Assembly: GCF_000526395.1 (NCBI RefSeq)
Contig: NZ_JAFZ01000002.1
Location: 250,501 to 314,500 of the forward strand
Reading direction: 5' to 3'
Origin: Aminobacterium mobile DSM 12262
GTDB lineage: Bacteria > Synergistota > Synergistia > Synergistales > Aminobacteriaceae
DNA: 64,000 bases
Notes under the pieces: generated by a model
The model's input: the letters and a program-made list of their open reading frames with translations, nothing else
Told to the model about the DNA's origin: nothing
The model's database searches: none
Position numbers and translations under genes: made by a program
Part shown: positions 17,225-25,580 of the stretch, in pieces
How the letters are laid out: each line of letters begins with the position of its first letter
How positions within the stretch are numbered: the first letter of the stretch is position 1

Positions 17225-18091
17225 ATGTCAGATATCCAGCTTTTGGAACTATTGAGACAAAAAGTCGATGGGATGCCGAATAAAGCTCGTAGAGTTGTAG
17301 AATATATTCTCGCCAATTCTAGAGAAGCTGCTTTTCTCTCCATTGGAGAAGTTGCAGGGAAACTTGATGTATCGAAAGCTCAGCTCGTGCGTGTTTCAAG
17401 GATGCTCGGGTTTGATGGTTATGCCGCATTGAAAGACGCTCTTAAAGAAACCGTACTGCAACAAGTGAACCCTTCAGCCATGCTCTCTCGTATTATGAAC
17501 GGCCACAAAAATTTGCCACAAGAAATATATCGGCTAGAGCACGCTAACATCGATGACACATGGAACAGGATACGGGCTGAGGAGGTAGAAAAATTTTGTA
17601 CTATGATACTCCACGCTAAAACCATTTTTAGCGTGGGATGGGGAATATCTGCTCTTGTAGCAGAATCCCTCTATACTCGCCTTCTTGAACTCAGTCTGAA
17701 AGGGGTTCTTATGAAAAGAGGATCAATGGCTCTTATAGAACAAGCTCGGGCCGTTGAAGAAGGCGATGTTCTCATTGTATGTGAACTTCCTAGCTACGTT
17801 ATTGAGGTAACAGACACTGTTAAGTTCGCTTCCGAAAAAAAATCTCATATCATCACCATTACAGACAGCCCGGCTGCTCCCGTTTGTAAATTCGCCGACG
17901 TATCTTTTTTTGCCAGTGATATGAGCCCCACCTTCGGAAGCTCTATTATCGGTCCTCTTTTTCTCATTCATATACTAACGTCTATACTAGCAGTCAACAT
18001 GGGAGAAGAGGGGGAAAAAGCTCTCAAAAAACAGGCTGAGGGACTTCATGACGAAAGAGTTTACTATCCGACCTACGAGTTACGATATTAA
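17225..18091 (+). CDS. MurR/RpiR-family regulator with SIS domain
   Basis: 288 residues. The N-terminal ~77 are the HTH_6 domain (ANSREAAFLSIGEVAGKLDVSKAQLVRVSRML in outline). Residues ~115-260 form a sugar-isomerase (SIS) domain: ILHAKTIFSVGWGISALVAE, then GDVLIVCELPSYVIEV. Such regulators usually sense phosphorylated sugars. GGAGGTG precedes the ATG. No sugar genes are adjacent, so the regulated pathway is not evident. Its 3' end overlaps the convergent metallo-hydrolase by 4 bases. Confidence 0.88.
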   Translation: MSDIQLLELLRQKVDGMPNKARRVVEYILANSREAAFLSIGEVAGKLDVSKAQLVRVSRMLGFDGYAALKDALKETVLQQVNPSAMLSRIMNGHKNLPQEIYRLEHANIDDTWNRIRAEEVEKFCTMILHAKTIFSVGWGISALVAESLYTRLLELSLKGVLMKRGSMALIEQARAVEEGDVLIVCELPSYVIEVTDTVKFASEKKSHIITITDSPAAPVCKFADVSFFASDMSPTFGSSIIGPLFLIHILTSILAVNMGEEGEKALKKQAEGLHDERVYYPTYELRY

Positions 18092-18786
18092 CATTTCGCT
18101 CTCAATCGAAGCTCTTCTCCGGGCTTGAGCACTTTTACGTCTGTCGACACTGTAATATGAGCCGTAAAGTCTGAAGGATCGGCCTGAATCAGGTCAAAAG
18201 TGTTGTAATGAATAGGTACTGCCATCGCAGGTTGGATAATATCCACTGCTTTCGCAGCATCTAATGGGTCCATTACAAAATTACCCCCTATAGGAAGTAA
18301 AGCTATGTCTATTTTTTCGTCTTTCAACAGATGCATCTCCATAGATAAGCCGGTGTCTCCTGCATGGTATATTTTATTCCCCTCTATTTCTATAAGGAAA
18401 CCACAGGGATTTCCTCCGGGAATCATAGCGCCGGAAGGAAGAGTTATATCAGAGCCATGAAGAGCTGGAACTAACTTTACCCTGCCAAAAGGAAAAGTAA
18501 ATCTTCCGCCTATATGCATTGAATGACAGGATATTCCTCGGTTCCCCAGATAATTTGAAATTTCAAAATTCGTAATTACAGTTGATTTGAAACGATGACA
18601 AATCTCTTCCGTATCACCTAAATGATCTCCATGGCCATGAGTGACAAAGACATAATGGATTTGGGGCAAGTCATCTAGAGTCAACGCTGCCTGCGGGTTC
18701 CCCGATATGAAGGGGTCAATAATTAAATTGTATTCTTCACCCAGAATCAAAAAAGCAGCATGGCCTAAAAAACGAAGTCGTACCAT
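18088..18786 (-). CDS. UPF0173-type metal-dependent hydrolase (metallo-beta-lactamase fold)
   Basis: 232 residues. VRLRFLGHAAFLI opens the fold. The metal motif HGHGDHLGD, the later HAGDTGLSMEMHLL and PIHYNTFD supply the remaining ligands. The UPF0173 group (YtkL-like) is soluble and its substrate is unknown; related proteins are RNA or phosphodiester hydrolases. It overlaps the RpiR gene tail-to-tail. Confidence 0.88.
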   Translation of the reverse strand: MVRLRFLGHAAFLILGEEYNLIIDPFISGNPQAALTLDDLPQIHYVFVTHGHGDHLGDTEEICHRFKSTVITNFEISNYLGNRGISCHSMHIGGRFTFPFGRVKLVPALHGSDITLPSGAMIPGGNPCGFLIEIEGNKIYHAGDTGLSMEMHLLKDEKIDIALLPIGGNFVMDPLDAAKAVDIIQPAMAVPIHYNTFDLIQADPSDFTAHITVSTDVKVLKPGEELRLRAKC

Positions 18787-18863
18787 TTTTACATCATCTC
18801 CTTTCGCTCTGCATGGATGCAGCTAAATCTTTCCGCGTGCCTCTCCAACAGAGCTGTATAAAC

Positions 18864-18897
18864 AAAAGGCCGGAGCATTCGTACTCCGGCCTTTTTT
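18864..18897 (-). terminator. Terminator of the hisS-aspS operon
   Basis: 12-bp arms AAAAGGCCGGAG / CTCCGGCCTTTT with an 8-base loop, directly after the aspS stop. T tracts on both strands suggest it can act in both directions. Confidence 0.88.
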
Positions 18898-18901
18898 AAC
18901 C

Positions 18902-20716
18902 CTATTCCTGGTCTTCGCTATCAGCCAGGCTCTCTATTTTCAGTTCATCAAGCTGCTCAGGGCTTACATCTGACGGAGCGCCCGACATAAGACATTGAGC
19001 CTTTTGTGTTTTCGGGAAAGCCATAACTTCTCGTATAGAAGAGGCTCCGCAAAGAAGCATTACAAGACGGTCTAAACCAAAAGCAAGTCCTCCATGAGGA
19101 GGTGTTCCAAAGCTCAAAGCATCAAGAAGGAACCCAAAACGCTTACGAGCCTCTTCCGGAGTGAAAGCCAAGCATCCAAAAACCTTCTCCTGAACTTGAG
19201 GGTCATGAATTCGTATAGATCCACCGCCTACTTCATTTCCGTTAAGGACGCAGTCATACGCACGGGATCGCACATTTGCAGGGTCTGTATCCATCAAGGG
19301 TATATCTTCCATCACTGGAGACGTAAAGGGATGATGTACAGCTACCCAACGATGCTCTTCCTCGTCTTTTTCAAAGAGAGGGAAGTGTATAACCCAAAGG
19401 AATTCCCACGCATCTTTTTGTACAAGATCACGTTCTTTGGCCAAATCCAAGCGAAGTTGGCCTAATACTGTAGAAGTGACCACTCTATCGCAATCTGCCA
19501 AAACAAAAAGAGCATCTCCCTCTTTTAAGTCACCTTTCTCCACAAGAGCCTGCTGCAGTTCCGCGGAAAGGAATTTCACAAGAGGCCCCTTTAATTGTCC
19601 CTCCTTAAGCTGGAAACAAGCAAGCCCGGCTGCTCCTAATTTCTTTGCTCTCTCTTCTATCTCAGAAACACTCTTTCTTGAAAGAGCCGCTCCGCCAGGC
19701 AACGGCAATCCCTTAACATATCCGCCCTTAGTTAAAATATTTTTAAAGGGTGCAAAATCACTTTGTTCAAAAACACTGCCAAGATCGTGGATTTCGAAAG
19801 GAATTCGTAAATCCGGCTTATCGCTGCCAAATCGATCCATAGCTTCCCAATAATCTATCCTTCGGAAAGGGGTAGGGATATGGATACCTAACATCTCTTG
19901 AAACAACCCTGCCATATATTCTTCTATAAGGGCATAAACATCTTCTTCCGTGATGAAACTCATTTCCATATCGATCTGAGTAAATTCAGGTTGCCTATCT
20001 GCCCGTAAATCCTCATCTCGGAAACATTTAACTATCTGATAATATCTATCGAAACCACTTACCATCAGAATCTGTTTGAATATTTGAGGGGACTGAGGCA
20101 AAGCATAAAAGGTCCCCGGGTTAACACGGCTGGGCACAAGGTAATCTCTTGCCCCTTCAGGAGTCGATTTAGTCAGCATTGGTGTTTCTATATCTACAAA
20201 TCGATGACTCCAAAGAAATGTTCGAGTATATTGGATAATTTTATCCCTCATTCTAAGGTTACGTTGCATCTTATCTCGTCTTAAATCGAGATAACGATAA
20301 TGTAAACGAAGATTTTCATCTACCTTGTCTGTAGCCTCAGAAACTTCAAAAGGCAAAGGAGCAGCAGGAGATAGAAGAAGGAAGTCTTCCACTGCTATTT
20401 CTATTTGACCGGTCTTCATTGAGAGATTTTCTGTTCCCTCTGGCCTCTTTTGAACCCTTCCTCGAACGCCAACAACAAATTCACTACGTAGAGCCTTCGC
20501 TCGCTCGTGCACTTGAGGGACTAGCTCTGGATTAAAAACAACCTGTACAACTCCTGTATAATCCCAAAGCTCTATAAAAATCAGGCCGCCTAAATCTCTG
20601 CGGCGCCGAACCCATCCATTTAAAATTACTGGTTTTTCTACCTCTTCAAGGCCAAGGGTACCACAGAAATGAGTCCGTTTCCAAAAACCATCAAAGTGAT
20701 CCGACCTGCTACTCAT
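18902..20716 (-). CDS. aspS: Aspartyl-tRNA synthetase
   Basis: 604 residues, the bacterial length. The N-terminal OB fold (residues ~20-115) binds the anticodon: VILNGWVRRRRDLGGLIFIE. Class II motifs follow: RFVDIETPMLTKSTPEGARDY (motif 1/2 region), FRDEDLRADRQPEFTQIDME, and GLAFGLDRLVMLL (motif 3). The insertion (GAD) domain lies between ~290 and 420. It may be discriminating or may also charge tRNA-Asn; sequence reading alone does not decide. It sits 33 bases after hisS, the usual pair. Confidence 0.97.
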   Translation of the reverse strand: MSSRSDHFDGFWKRTHFCGTLGLEEVEKPVILNGWVRRRRDLGGLIFIELWDYTGVVQVVFNPELVPQVHERAKALRSEFVVGVRGRVQKRPEGTENLSMKTGQIEIAVEDFLLLSPAAPLPFEVSEATDKVDENLRLHYRYLDLRRDKMQRNLRMRDKIIQYTRTFLWSHRFVDIETPMLTKSTPEGARDYLVPSRVNPGTFYALPQSPQIFKQILMVSGFDRYYQIVKCFRDEDLRADRQPEFTQIDMEMSFITEEDVYALIEEYMAGLFQEMLGIHIPTPFRRIDYWEAMDRFGSDKPDLRIPFEIHDLGSVFEQSDFAPFKNILTKGGYVKGLPLPGGAALSRKSVSEIEERAKKLGAAGLACFQLKEGQLKGPLVKFLSAELQQALVEKGDLKEGDALFVLADCDRVVTSTVLGQLRLDLAKERDLVQKDAWEFLWVIHFPLFEKDEEEHRWVAVHHPFTSPVMEDIPLMDTDPANVRSRAYDCVLNGNEVGGGSIRIHDPQVQEKVFGCLAFTPEEARKRFGFLLDALSFGTPPHGGLAFGLDRLVMLLCGASSIREVMAFPKTQKAQCLMSGAPSDVSPEQLDELKIESLADSEDQE

Positions 20717-20749
20717 TCTATTACCTCCAACGCATGCAAAATTGCTTTT

Positions 20750-22018
20750 TTATCGTTTTATTTTTTCCTGTATGTATGCAAGAACTGCACTTTGATCGAC
20801 CTCTACTTGCTCGCCTGATTTGAGGTCCTTTACATTCACTACACCTTTCTCTAATTCATTTCCACCAAGAATGCAGGCAAAAGAGGCCTCTGATGACGCT
20901 GCCGATTTGAACTGTGCTTTCATTCCTCGTTCAAGATAATCCATATCGGCAGAGAACCCTGCGTGACGCAACTCAGAAACAAGCTTCTGAAGTTCAAAAC
21001 GAGACTCCATATCAAGGCCGATGGCATATACATCCAAAGACGGACTCGAACCGAAAGAACACCCCTGCTCTTCCATCACGAGAATAATACGATCAAGCCC
21101 TGCGGCAAAACCTACCCCAGGAGTAGCTGCGCCACCTATGGTTTCGGCCAAATTATCATATCGACCTCCACCACACACAGCATTCTGCGCGCCAAGAGCC
21201 CCAGAAAGAATTTCATAAGCCGTCTTTGTATAGTAATCTAATCCTCTTACTAAACGCTTATCTATATGGTAGTGAGCACCAATTCTATCAAGCCCTTGCA
21301 AGACTGCGTCAAAATGCTCACGACACTCATCACATAAGCTCGAATAGATATCTGGCGCACCTTCTGTTATCTCCTTACACCCGGCCTCCTTACAGTCTAA
21401 AATACGGAGAGGATTGCGCTCAAACCTATTTTGACAGGTTTTACAGAGCTTATCCATTCGGGGAGCAAAGTACTCTTTTAGCCGCTCTCTATAAACAGGA
21501 CGACATTCAGGACACCCCACAGAGTTTATTACTACTTCCAAGTTCTGCAACTCTAGGCGATGGAAAAGCTCAAGAGAAAGACCGATGACCTCAACATCAA
21601 CCATAGGATTGGAGGCGCCAAGGCTCTCAAAGTCCAGTTGCCAAAACTGACGGTATCGTCCTTTCTGTGGTCTCTCATATCGAAACATCGGGCCAGCACA
21701 CCATAGTTTTACCGGCTGAATAGTGCCGTTCATATTATGTTCCAAATAACAACGGACCATAGAAGCCGTAGCTTCTGGACGAAGCGTTAAACTTCTGCCT
21801 CCGCGGTCTTCAAAAGTGTACATTTCTTTCTCTACCACGTCCGTCGCTTCTCCAATACCACGGGCAAAAAGGTCTGTTTGTTCAAAAATTGGCAGATGAA
21901 CCTCAGAGTAGCTAAAATTCCTGGCCACCTCAGATGCTGTTTTCAAGACATATGCCCATTTCCACGATTCTTCAGGGAGTATATCCCTCACACCTCTCGG
22001 TGCCTTTATATCTGTCAT
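20750..22018 (-). CDS. hisS: Histidyl-tRNA synthetase
   Basis: 422 residues. It begins DIKAPRGVRDILPEE, the HisRS signature. Class II motifs include TLRPEATASMVRCYLEH, FRYERPQKGRYRQFWQLDFE, and the histidine-A motif RLVRGLDYYTKTAYEI, with GVGFAAGLDRIILVM as motif 3. The C-terminal ~95 residues bind the anticodon. A Cys-rich insertion (CPECRP, CKTCQNR, CKEAGC, CDEC) around 168-235 looks zinc-binding, as in many bacterial HisRS. AGGAGGTAGG precedes the ATG. Confidence 0.97.
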   Translation of the reverse strand: MTDIKAPRGVRDILPEESWKWAYVLKTASEVARNFSYSEVHLPIFEQTDLFARGIGEATDVVEKEMYTFEDRGGRSLTLRPEATASMVRCYLEHNMNGTIQPVKLWCAGPMFRYERPQKGRYRQFWQLDFESLGASNPMVDVEVIGLSLELFHRLELQNLEVVINSVGCPECRPVYRERLKEYFAPRMDKLCKTCQNRFERNPLRILDCKEAGCKEITEGAPDIYSSLCDECREHFDAVLQGLDRIGAHYHIDKRLVRGLDYYTKTAYEILSGALGAQNAVCGGGRYDNLAETIGGAATPGVGFAAGLDRIILVMEEQGCSFGSSPSLDVYAIGLDMESRFELQKLVSELRHAGFSADMDYLERGMKAQFKSAASSEASFACILGGNELEKGVVNVKDLKSGEQVEVDQSAVLAYIQEKIKR

Positions 22019-22150
22019 AAAGCCTACCTCCTATTTATGAGGAATAGTGTATATATCAAATATCAATTGTAAGCGTTATGTAGTTTTATACATTATGCAG
22101 GTAAGTATAAACACTCACTGCAAATTTCTCCAGTGGGAAAATAAGGGGGG

Positions 22151-22190
22151 CAAAAAAGAAAAGCGCAACGGCCTTATTCTGCCGTTACGC
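22151..22190 (-). terminator. Terminator after spoVS
   Basis: On the minus strand, arms GCGTAACGGC / GCCGTTGCGC (one mismatch) with an 8-base loop, followed by TTTTCTTTTTT. It ends spoVS before hisS. Confidence 0.85.
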
Positions 22191-22223
22191 CTGTCTGTTT
22201 CCTACGGCACATAAAACAAAAAA

Positions 22224-22484
22224 CTATCGAGATTCAAGCTGGAATTTGATAGCTGTCCTTTCTTCGTCATCAATCTCAATTTTCGCAAAAGCAGGAATAC
22301 AGATTAAATCAATCCCATTAGGAGCTACATACCCCCTTGCAATGGCAATCGATTTCACCGACTGGTTCACTGCGCCAGCTCCAACAGCTTGGACCTCTAC
22401 CGCCCCCTTCTCGCGAAGAACAGCTGCTATGGCTCCTGCTACGGACTTGGGCTGCGATTTTGCAGAGACTTTGAGAACTTCCAT
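22224..22484 (-). CDS. spoVS: SpoVS-family protein
   Basis: 86 residues, almost the whole being one SpoVS (Alba-like) domain: MEVLKVSAKSQPKSVAGAIA at the start and KSIAIARGYVAPNGIDLICIP in the middle. In Bacillus SpoVS affects sporulation and septation, but the family is widespread in non-sporulating bacteria, where it may bind nucleic acid or regulate. GGGAGGTCG precedes the ATG. It is monocistronic between terminators. An inverted repeat GTTTC-N7-GAAAC lies in its upstream region (about 22557-22573). Confidence 0.93.
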   Translation of the reverse strand: MEVLKVSAKSQPKSVAGAIAAVLREKGAVEVQAVGAGAVNQSVKSIAIARGYVAPNGIDLICIPAFAKIEIDDEERTAIKFQLESR

Positions 22485-22661
22485 AAAATTCGACCTCCCT
22501 TGATAAGCGCCGCAAGAATATAGTAAAGTGCTTGTTCTTTTGCTTAAAATACAAAAGTTTCACTATTTGAAACAAGTATAGTAGCATTGTAAGTCTTTTG
22601 GCAAGTGTTTAGCAACAAGAAAGATGAAATTTAATCAATAGTTTCATTAACTATTATTTTT

Positions 22662-23276
22662 TTATAATCCTCTTTTTCTCCGCAGAAGGCGATTTTGATC
22701 CACAAATCTAGGATATGGCAAATGATAAACTTTCCCCTCATCAGGATCTATGAGATGAATAGAAAGTAAACCATTAAGATATATTTCCCTGCCAACACAT
22801 TCTGGCATGTATTGGTCGTGCCCGAAAAGATTTAATGCACCACTGCTCCGAGGTAACCCCTTATAATCATGGCTGAGATTGAAGTGTAATCCTTTAAGAG
22901 TCACCTTACCACTCCATTTTACCGTCTCACTACGTTTAAAAACCTTTTTTACATTCTCTCCATTATCATGATTCCCTAACACTATAATAACATCTCGTTC
23001 TCCATCCTCTTCCAGAATAGGGGCTAGAGAGTATAATTTCTGGCAATACTGTGGTAAAGAGAAAGGATATAAGCCAAGTTTTATTTCATCCGCCAAATCT
23101 CCTGTATGAATCACAGCACGAGGGTTAAAGAATTTAATAAGCCTCTTAAGAACAGGATAGAACGATGATGGGGTATCGGAAACATGCAAAAAAGCTCTAT
23201 TCTTCAGATGCGTTAAATCATCAGGAATATAGAGCATATCAAACAGCTGAAAAACAATTTTTTTCCATGTTCCCAT
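22662..23276 (-). CDS. Calcineurin-like metallophosphoesterase
   Basis: 204 residues from the ATG at 23276 with AGAGG about 8 bases upstream; a longer in-frame start at 23285 overlaps that site. The metal motifs are in order: HVSDT (usually DxH, here H-x-S-D), HTGDL, VLGNHDNGE, and LFGHD near the end where GHxH is usual. The spacing fits small cytosolic phosphodiesterases. The altered first and last motifs may change metal use. The substrate is unknown. Divergent from tex. Confidence 0.8.
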   Translation of the reverse strand: MGTWKKIVFQLFDMLYIPDDLTHLKNRAFLHVSDTPSSFYPVLKRLIKFFNPRAVIHTGDLADEIKLGLYPFSLPQYCQKLYSLAPILEEDGERDVIIVLGNHDNGENVKKVFKRSETVKWSGKVTLKGLHFNLSHDYKGLPRSSGALNLFGHDQYMPECVGREIYLNGLLSIHLIDPDEGKVYHLPYPRFVDQNRLLRRKRGL

Positions 23277-23384
23277 ACACATCACCTCTAGACTATTTGA
23301 AATTTTACCACTTTTATACCAAATTGTAACTAGGAAAACATGGTACCATACAAAGAGTTAGCAGAGTATAGGAGGAACAAGAAG

Positions 23385-25580
23385 ATGTCGGCATCAACTT
23401 CAAATACGGCGTTTCCCATAGCAAAAGAACTGGATATTTCTGTATCTCAAGTAGAAGCTGTCAGCTTTCTTTTAGACGAAGGTTGTACTATTCCTTTCAT
23501 CGCCCGATATAGGAAAGAAGCGACAGGCAGCCTTGACGAAGTCATGATAGTTCGCATTCGAGATAAAAAGAACGAGCTTATGGAAATGGAGAAACGTCGA
23601 ACGTCTATCCTAAAATCTCTTTCTGAACGAGAGCTGCTGACGGAAGAACTTAAAACAGCTATCTTGGGGGCTCCCAATCTTATAGTTCTCGAAGACATCT
23701 ACCTTCAATATCGTCCTAAGAGAAGGACACGTGCCAGCATCGCCACAGAGAAAGGCTTGGCTCCTCTCGCTGAAAAAATCCTGAAACAAGAGGGAGGAGT
23801 TCCCTTTTCTTATAGCCAGGATTACGTTGATCCAGAGAAGGGCATCAACTCCGTTGACGAAGTCCTACAAGGGGCTATGGACATTCTGGCCGAAAAAATA
23901 AGTGAAGATAGGGCGACACGTTCGTGCATCCGCCGCATTTTTGTAAGAGAAGGTATAGTTGTATCATCTGTAGCAAAAGGGATGGAAGAAAAGGGGATAA
24001 AATACCAAAACTATTTCGAATGGAAGGAAAAAGCGCTTGCCGCTCCATCCCATCGTATTTTAGCCTTATTCAGAGGGGAAAAAGAAAGGTACTTAACTCT
24101 ACGAATACGCCCAGAAGATGACCGTTGCTTACGGGAGATAAAAAAACACTTCGTACGCTCTCAAAATGAGGAAAGTAAAATTGTTGAAAAAGCAGTAGAG
24201 GATGGGTATAAACGGCTTCTTGCCCCCTCTATGGAAACAGAACTGAGAAATGCCCTTAAAAAAAAGGCTGATGAACAGGCTATTACCGTTTTCGCTCAGA
24301 ATATCAGAGAAGTACTCATGGCCCCTCCTCTCGGACATAAGAATATTCTCGCTATCGATCCCGGATTTCGGACTGGATGCAAAGTTGTGTGCCTTGACCG
24401 TCAAGGAAAGCTTGTTCACACAGAGACAATATTTCCTCACCCCCCACAGAAACGGGAAGAAGAATCTGCTCAAAAGGTCCTAGATATGATGAAACGTTTC
24501 TCTATTGAGGCCATTGCAATCGGGAATGGAACCGCAGGAAGAGAAACAGAGAGTTTCATACAAAACATATCTTTTCCGAAGAAACCAATTATTGCAATGG
24601 TCAACGAAAGTGGAGCCTCTGTATATTCAGCCTCTGAAATTGCAAGACTGGAGTTTCCCGACTATGATGTAACAGTACGAGGAGCTATCTCTATAGGACG
24701 ACGCTTAATGGATCCGTTATCTGAACTTATCAAAATAGATCCTCGCTCTTTAGGCGTCGGGCAATATCAGCATGACGTAGACCCCAAAGCATTGAAGCAG
24801 GCTCTTGACGATGTGGTAGCCAGCTGTGTTAATGCTGTTGGAGTGGACGTTAACACTGCAAGTAAGGAACTTCTTACTTTTGTTTCTGGAGTAGGCTCTC
24901 AACTCGCAGAAAATATTGTACGATATCGAGAAGAAAACGGCTTATACCAAACAAGAGAAGATCTGAAAAAAGTCCCTCGTTTAGGCCCTAAGGCTTTTGA
25001 ACAAAGTGCGGGCTTTCTTCGTATCCCTGAAGGGAACAACCCTCTTGACGCGAGTGCCGTTCATCCAGAAAATTATGGACTCGTAGAAAAAATAGCTCAA
25101 GATTTGGAGACTACTATCCATGCGCTCATAACAGACAACAAACTTCGCAAAAATATATGCTTAGATCGGTACGTTACAGGGGAAATTGGGCTCCCAACTT
25201 TACAAGATATAATGGCTGAACTTGAAAAGCCCGGGCGTGACCCACGCCAAAAGTTTGACAGCTTTGTTTTTGCTGAAGATATAACGGATATATCGCATCT
25301 ACGAAAAGGGATGATTTTACCGGGGATTATTACAAATGTCACGGCTTTTGGAGCATTTGTGGATATTGGCATCCATCAAGATGGGCTTATCCATATAAGT
25401 GCCCTTTCCGATCATTTTATAAAATTTCCCCAGCAAGTTGTTTCTCCAGGCCAACGGGTTGAAGTTATGGTGATAGCACTTGATATAGAGAGGAAAAGAA
25501 TCTCTCTATCCATGAAAAAAAGTGACTTGATAAGGCAGGTGGAGCCCCATCCATGGAACGAGCAAGGGAAAAAGCCTTAA
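23385..25580 (+). CDS. tex: Tex-family RNA-binding transcription accessory protein
   Basis: 731 residues from the ATG at 23385, preceded by AGGAGG at 8-9 bases; the in-frame ATG at 23340 lacks a site. The order is Tex N-terminal helical domain (IPFIARYRKEATGSLDE), a YqgF/RuvC-like domain (KNILAIDPGFRTGCKVV), helix-hairpin-helix (VDVNTASKELLTFVSGVG), and a C-terminal S1 domain (GMILPGIITNVTAFGAFVDIG). Tex binds nucleic acid and associates with the transcription machinery. Its last 28 bases overlap the start of the HD-GYP sensor gene. Confidence 0.95.
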   Translation: MSASTSNTAFPIAKELDISVSQVEAVSFLLDEGCTIPFIARYRKEATGSLDEVMIVRIRDKKNELMEMEKRRTSILKSLSERELLTEELKTAILGAPNLIVLEDIYLQYRPKRRTRASIATEKGLAPLAEKILKQEGGVPFSYSQDYVDPEKGINSVDEVLQGAMDILAEKISEDRATRSCIRRIFVREGIVVSSVAKGMEEKGIKYQNYFEWKEKALAAPSHRILALFRGEKERYLTLRIRPEDDRCLREIKKHFVRSQNEESKIVEKAVEDGYKRLLAPSMETELRNALKKKADEQAITVFAQNIREVLMAPPLGHKNILAIDPGFRTGCKVVCLDRQGKLVHTETIFPHPPQKREEESAQKVLDMMKRFSIEAIAIGNGTAGRETESFIQNISFPKKPIIAMVNESGASVYSASEIARLEFPDYDVTVRGAISIGRRLMDPLSELIKIDPRSLGVGQYQHDVDPKALKQALDDVVASCVNAVGVDVNTASKELLTFVSGVGSQLAENIVRYREENGLYQTREDLKKVPRLGPKAFEQSAGFLRIPEGNNPLDASAVHPENYGLVEKIAQDLETTIHALITDNKLRKNICLDRYVTGEIGLPTLQDIMAELEKPGRDPRQKFDSFVFAEDITDISHLRKGMILPGIITNVTAFGAFVDIGIHQDGLIHISALSDHFIKFPQQVVSPGQRVEVMVIALDIERKRISLSMKKSDLIRQVEPHPWNEQGKKP

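Noticed and set aside
22224-22484. spoVS as evidence of sporulation
   Set aside because: The family is widespread in non-sporulating bacteria, and no other sporulation gene is seen.
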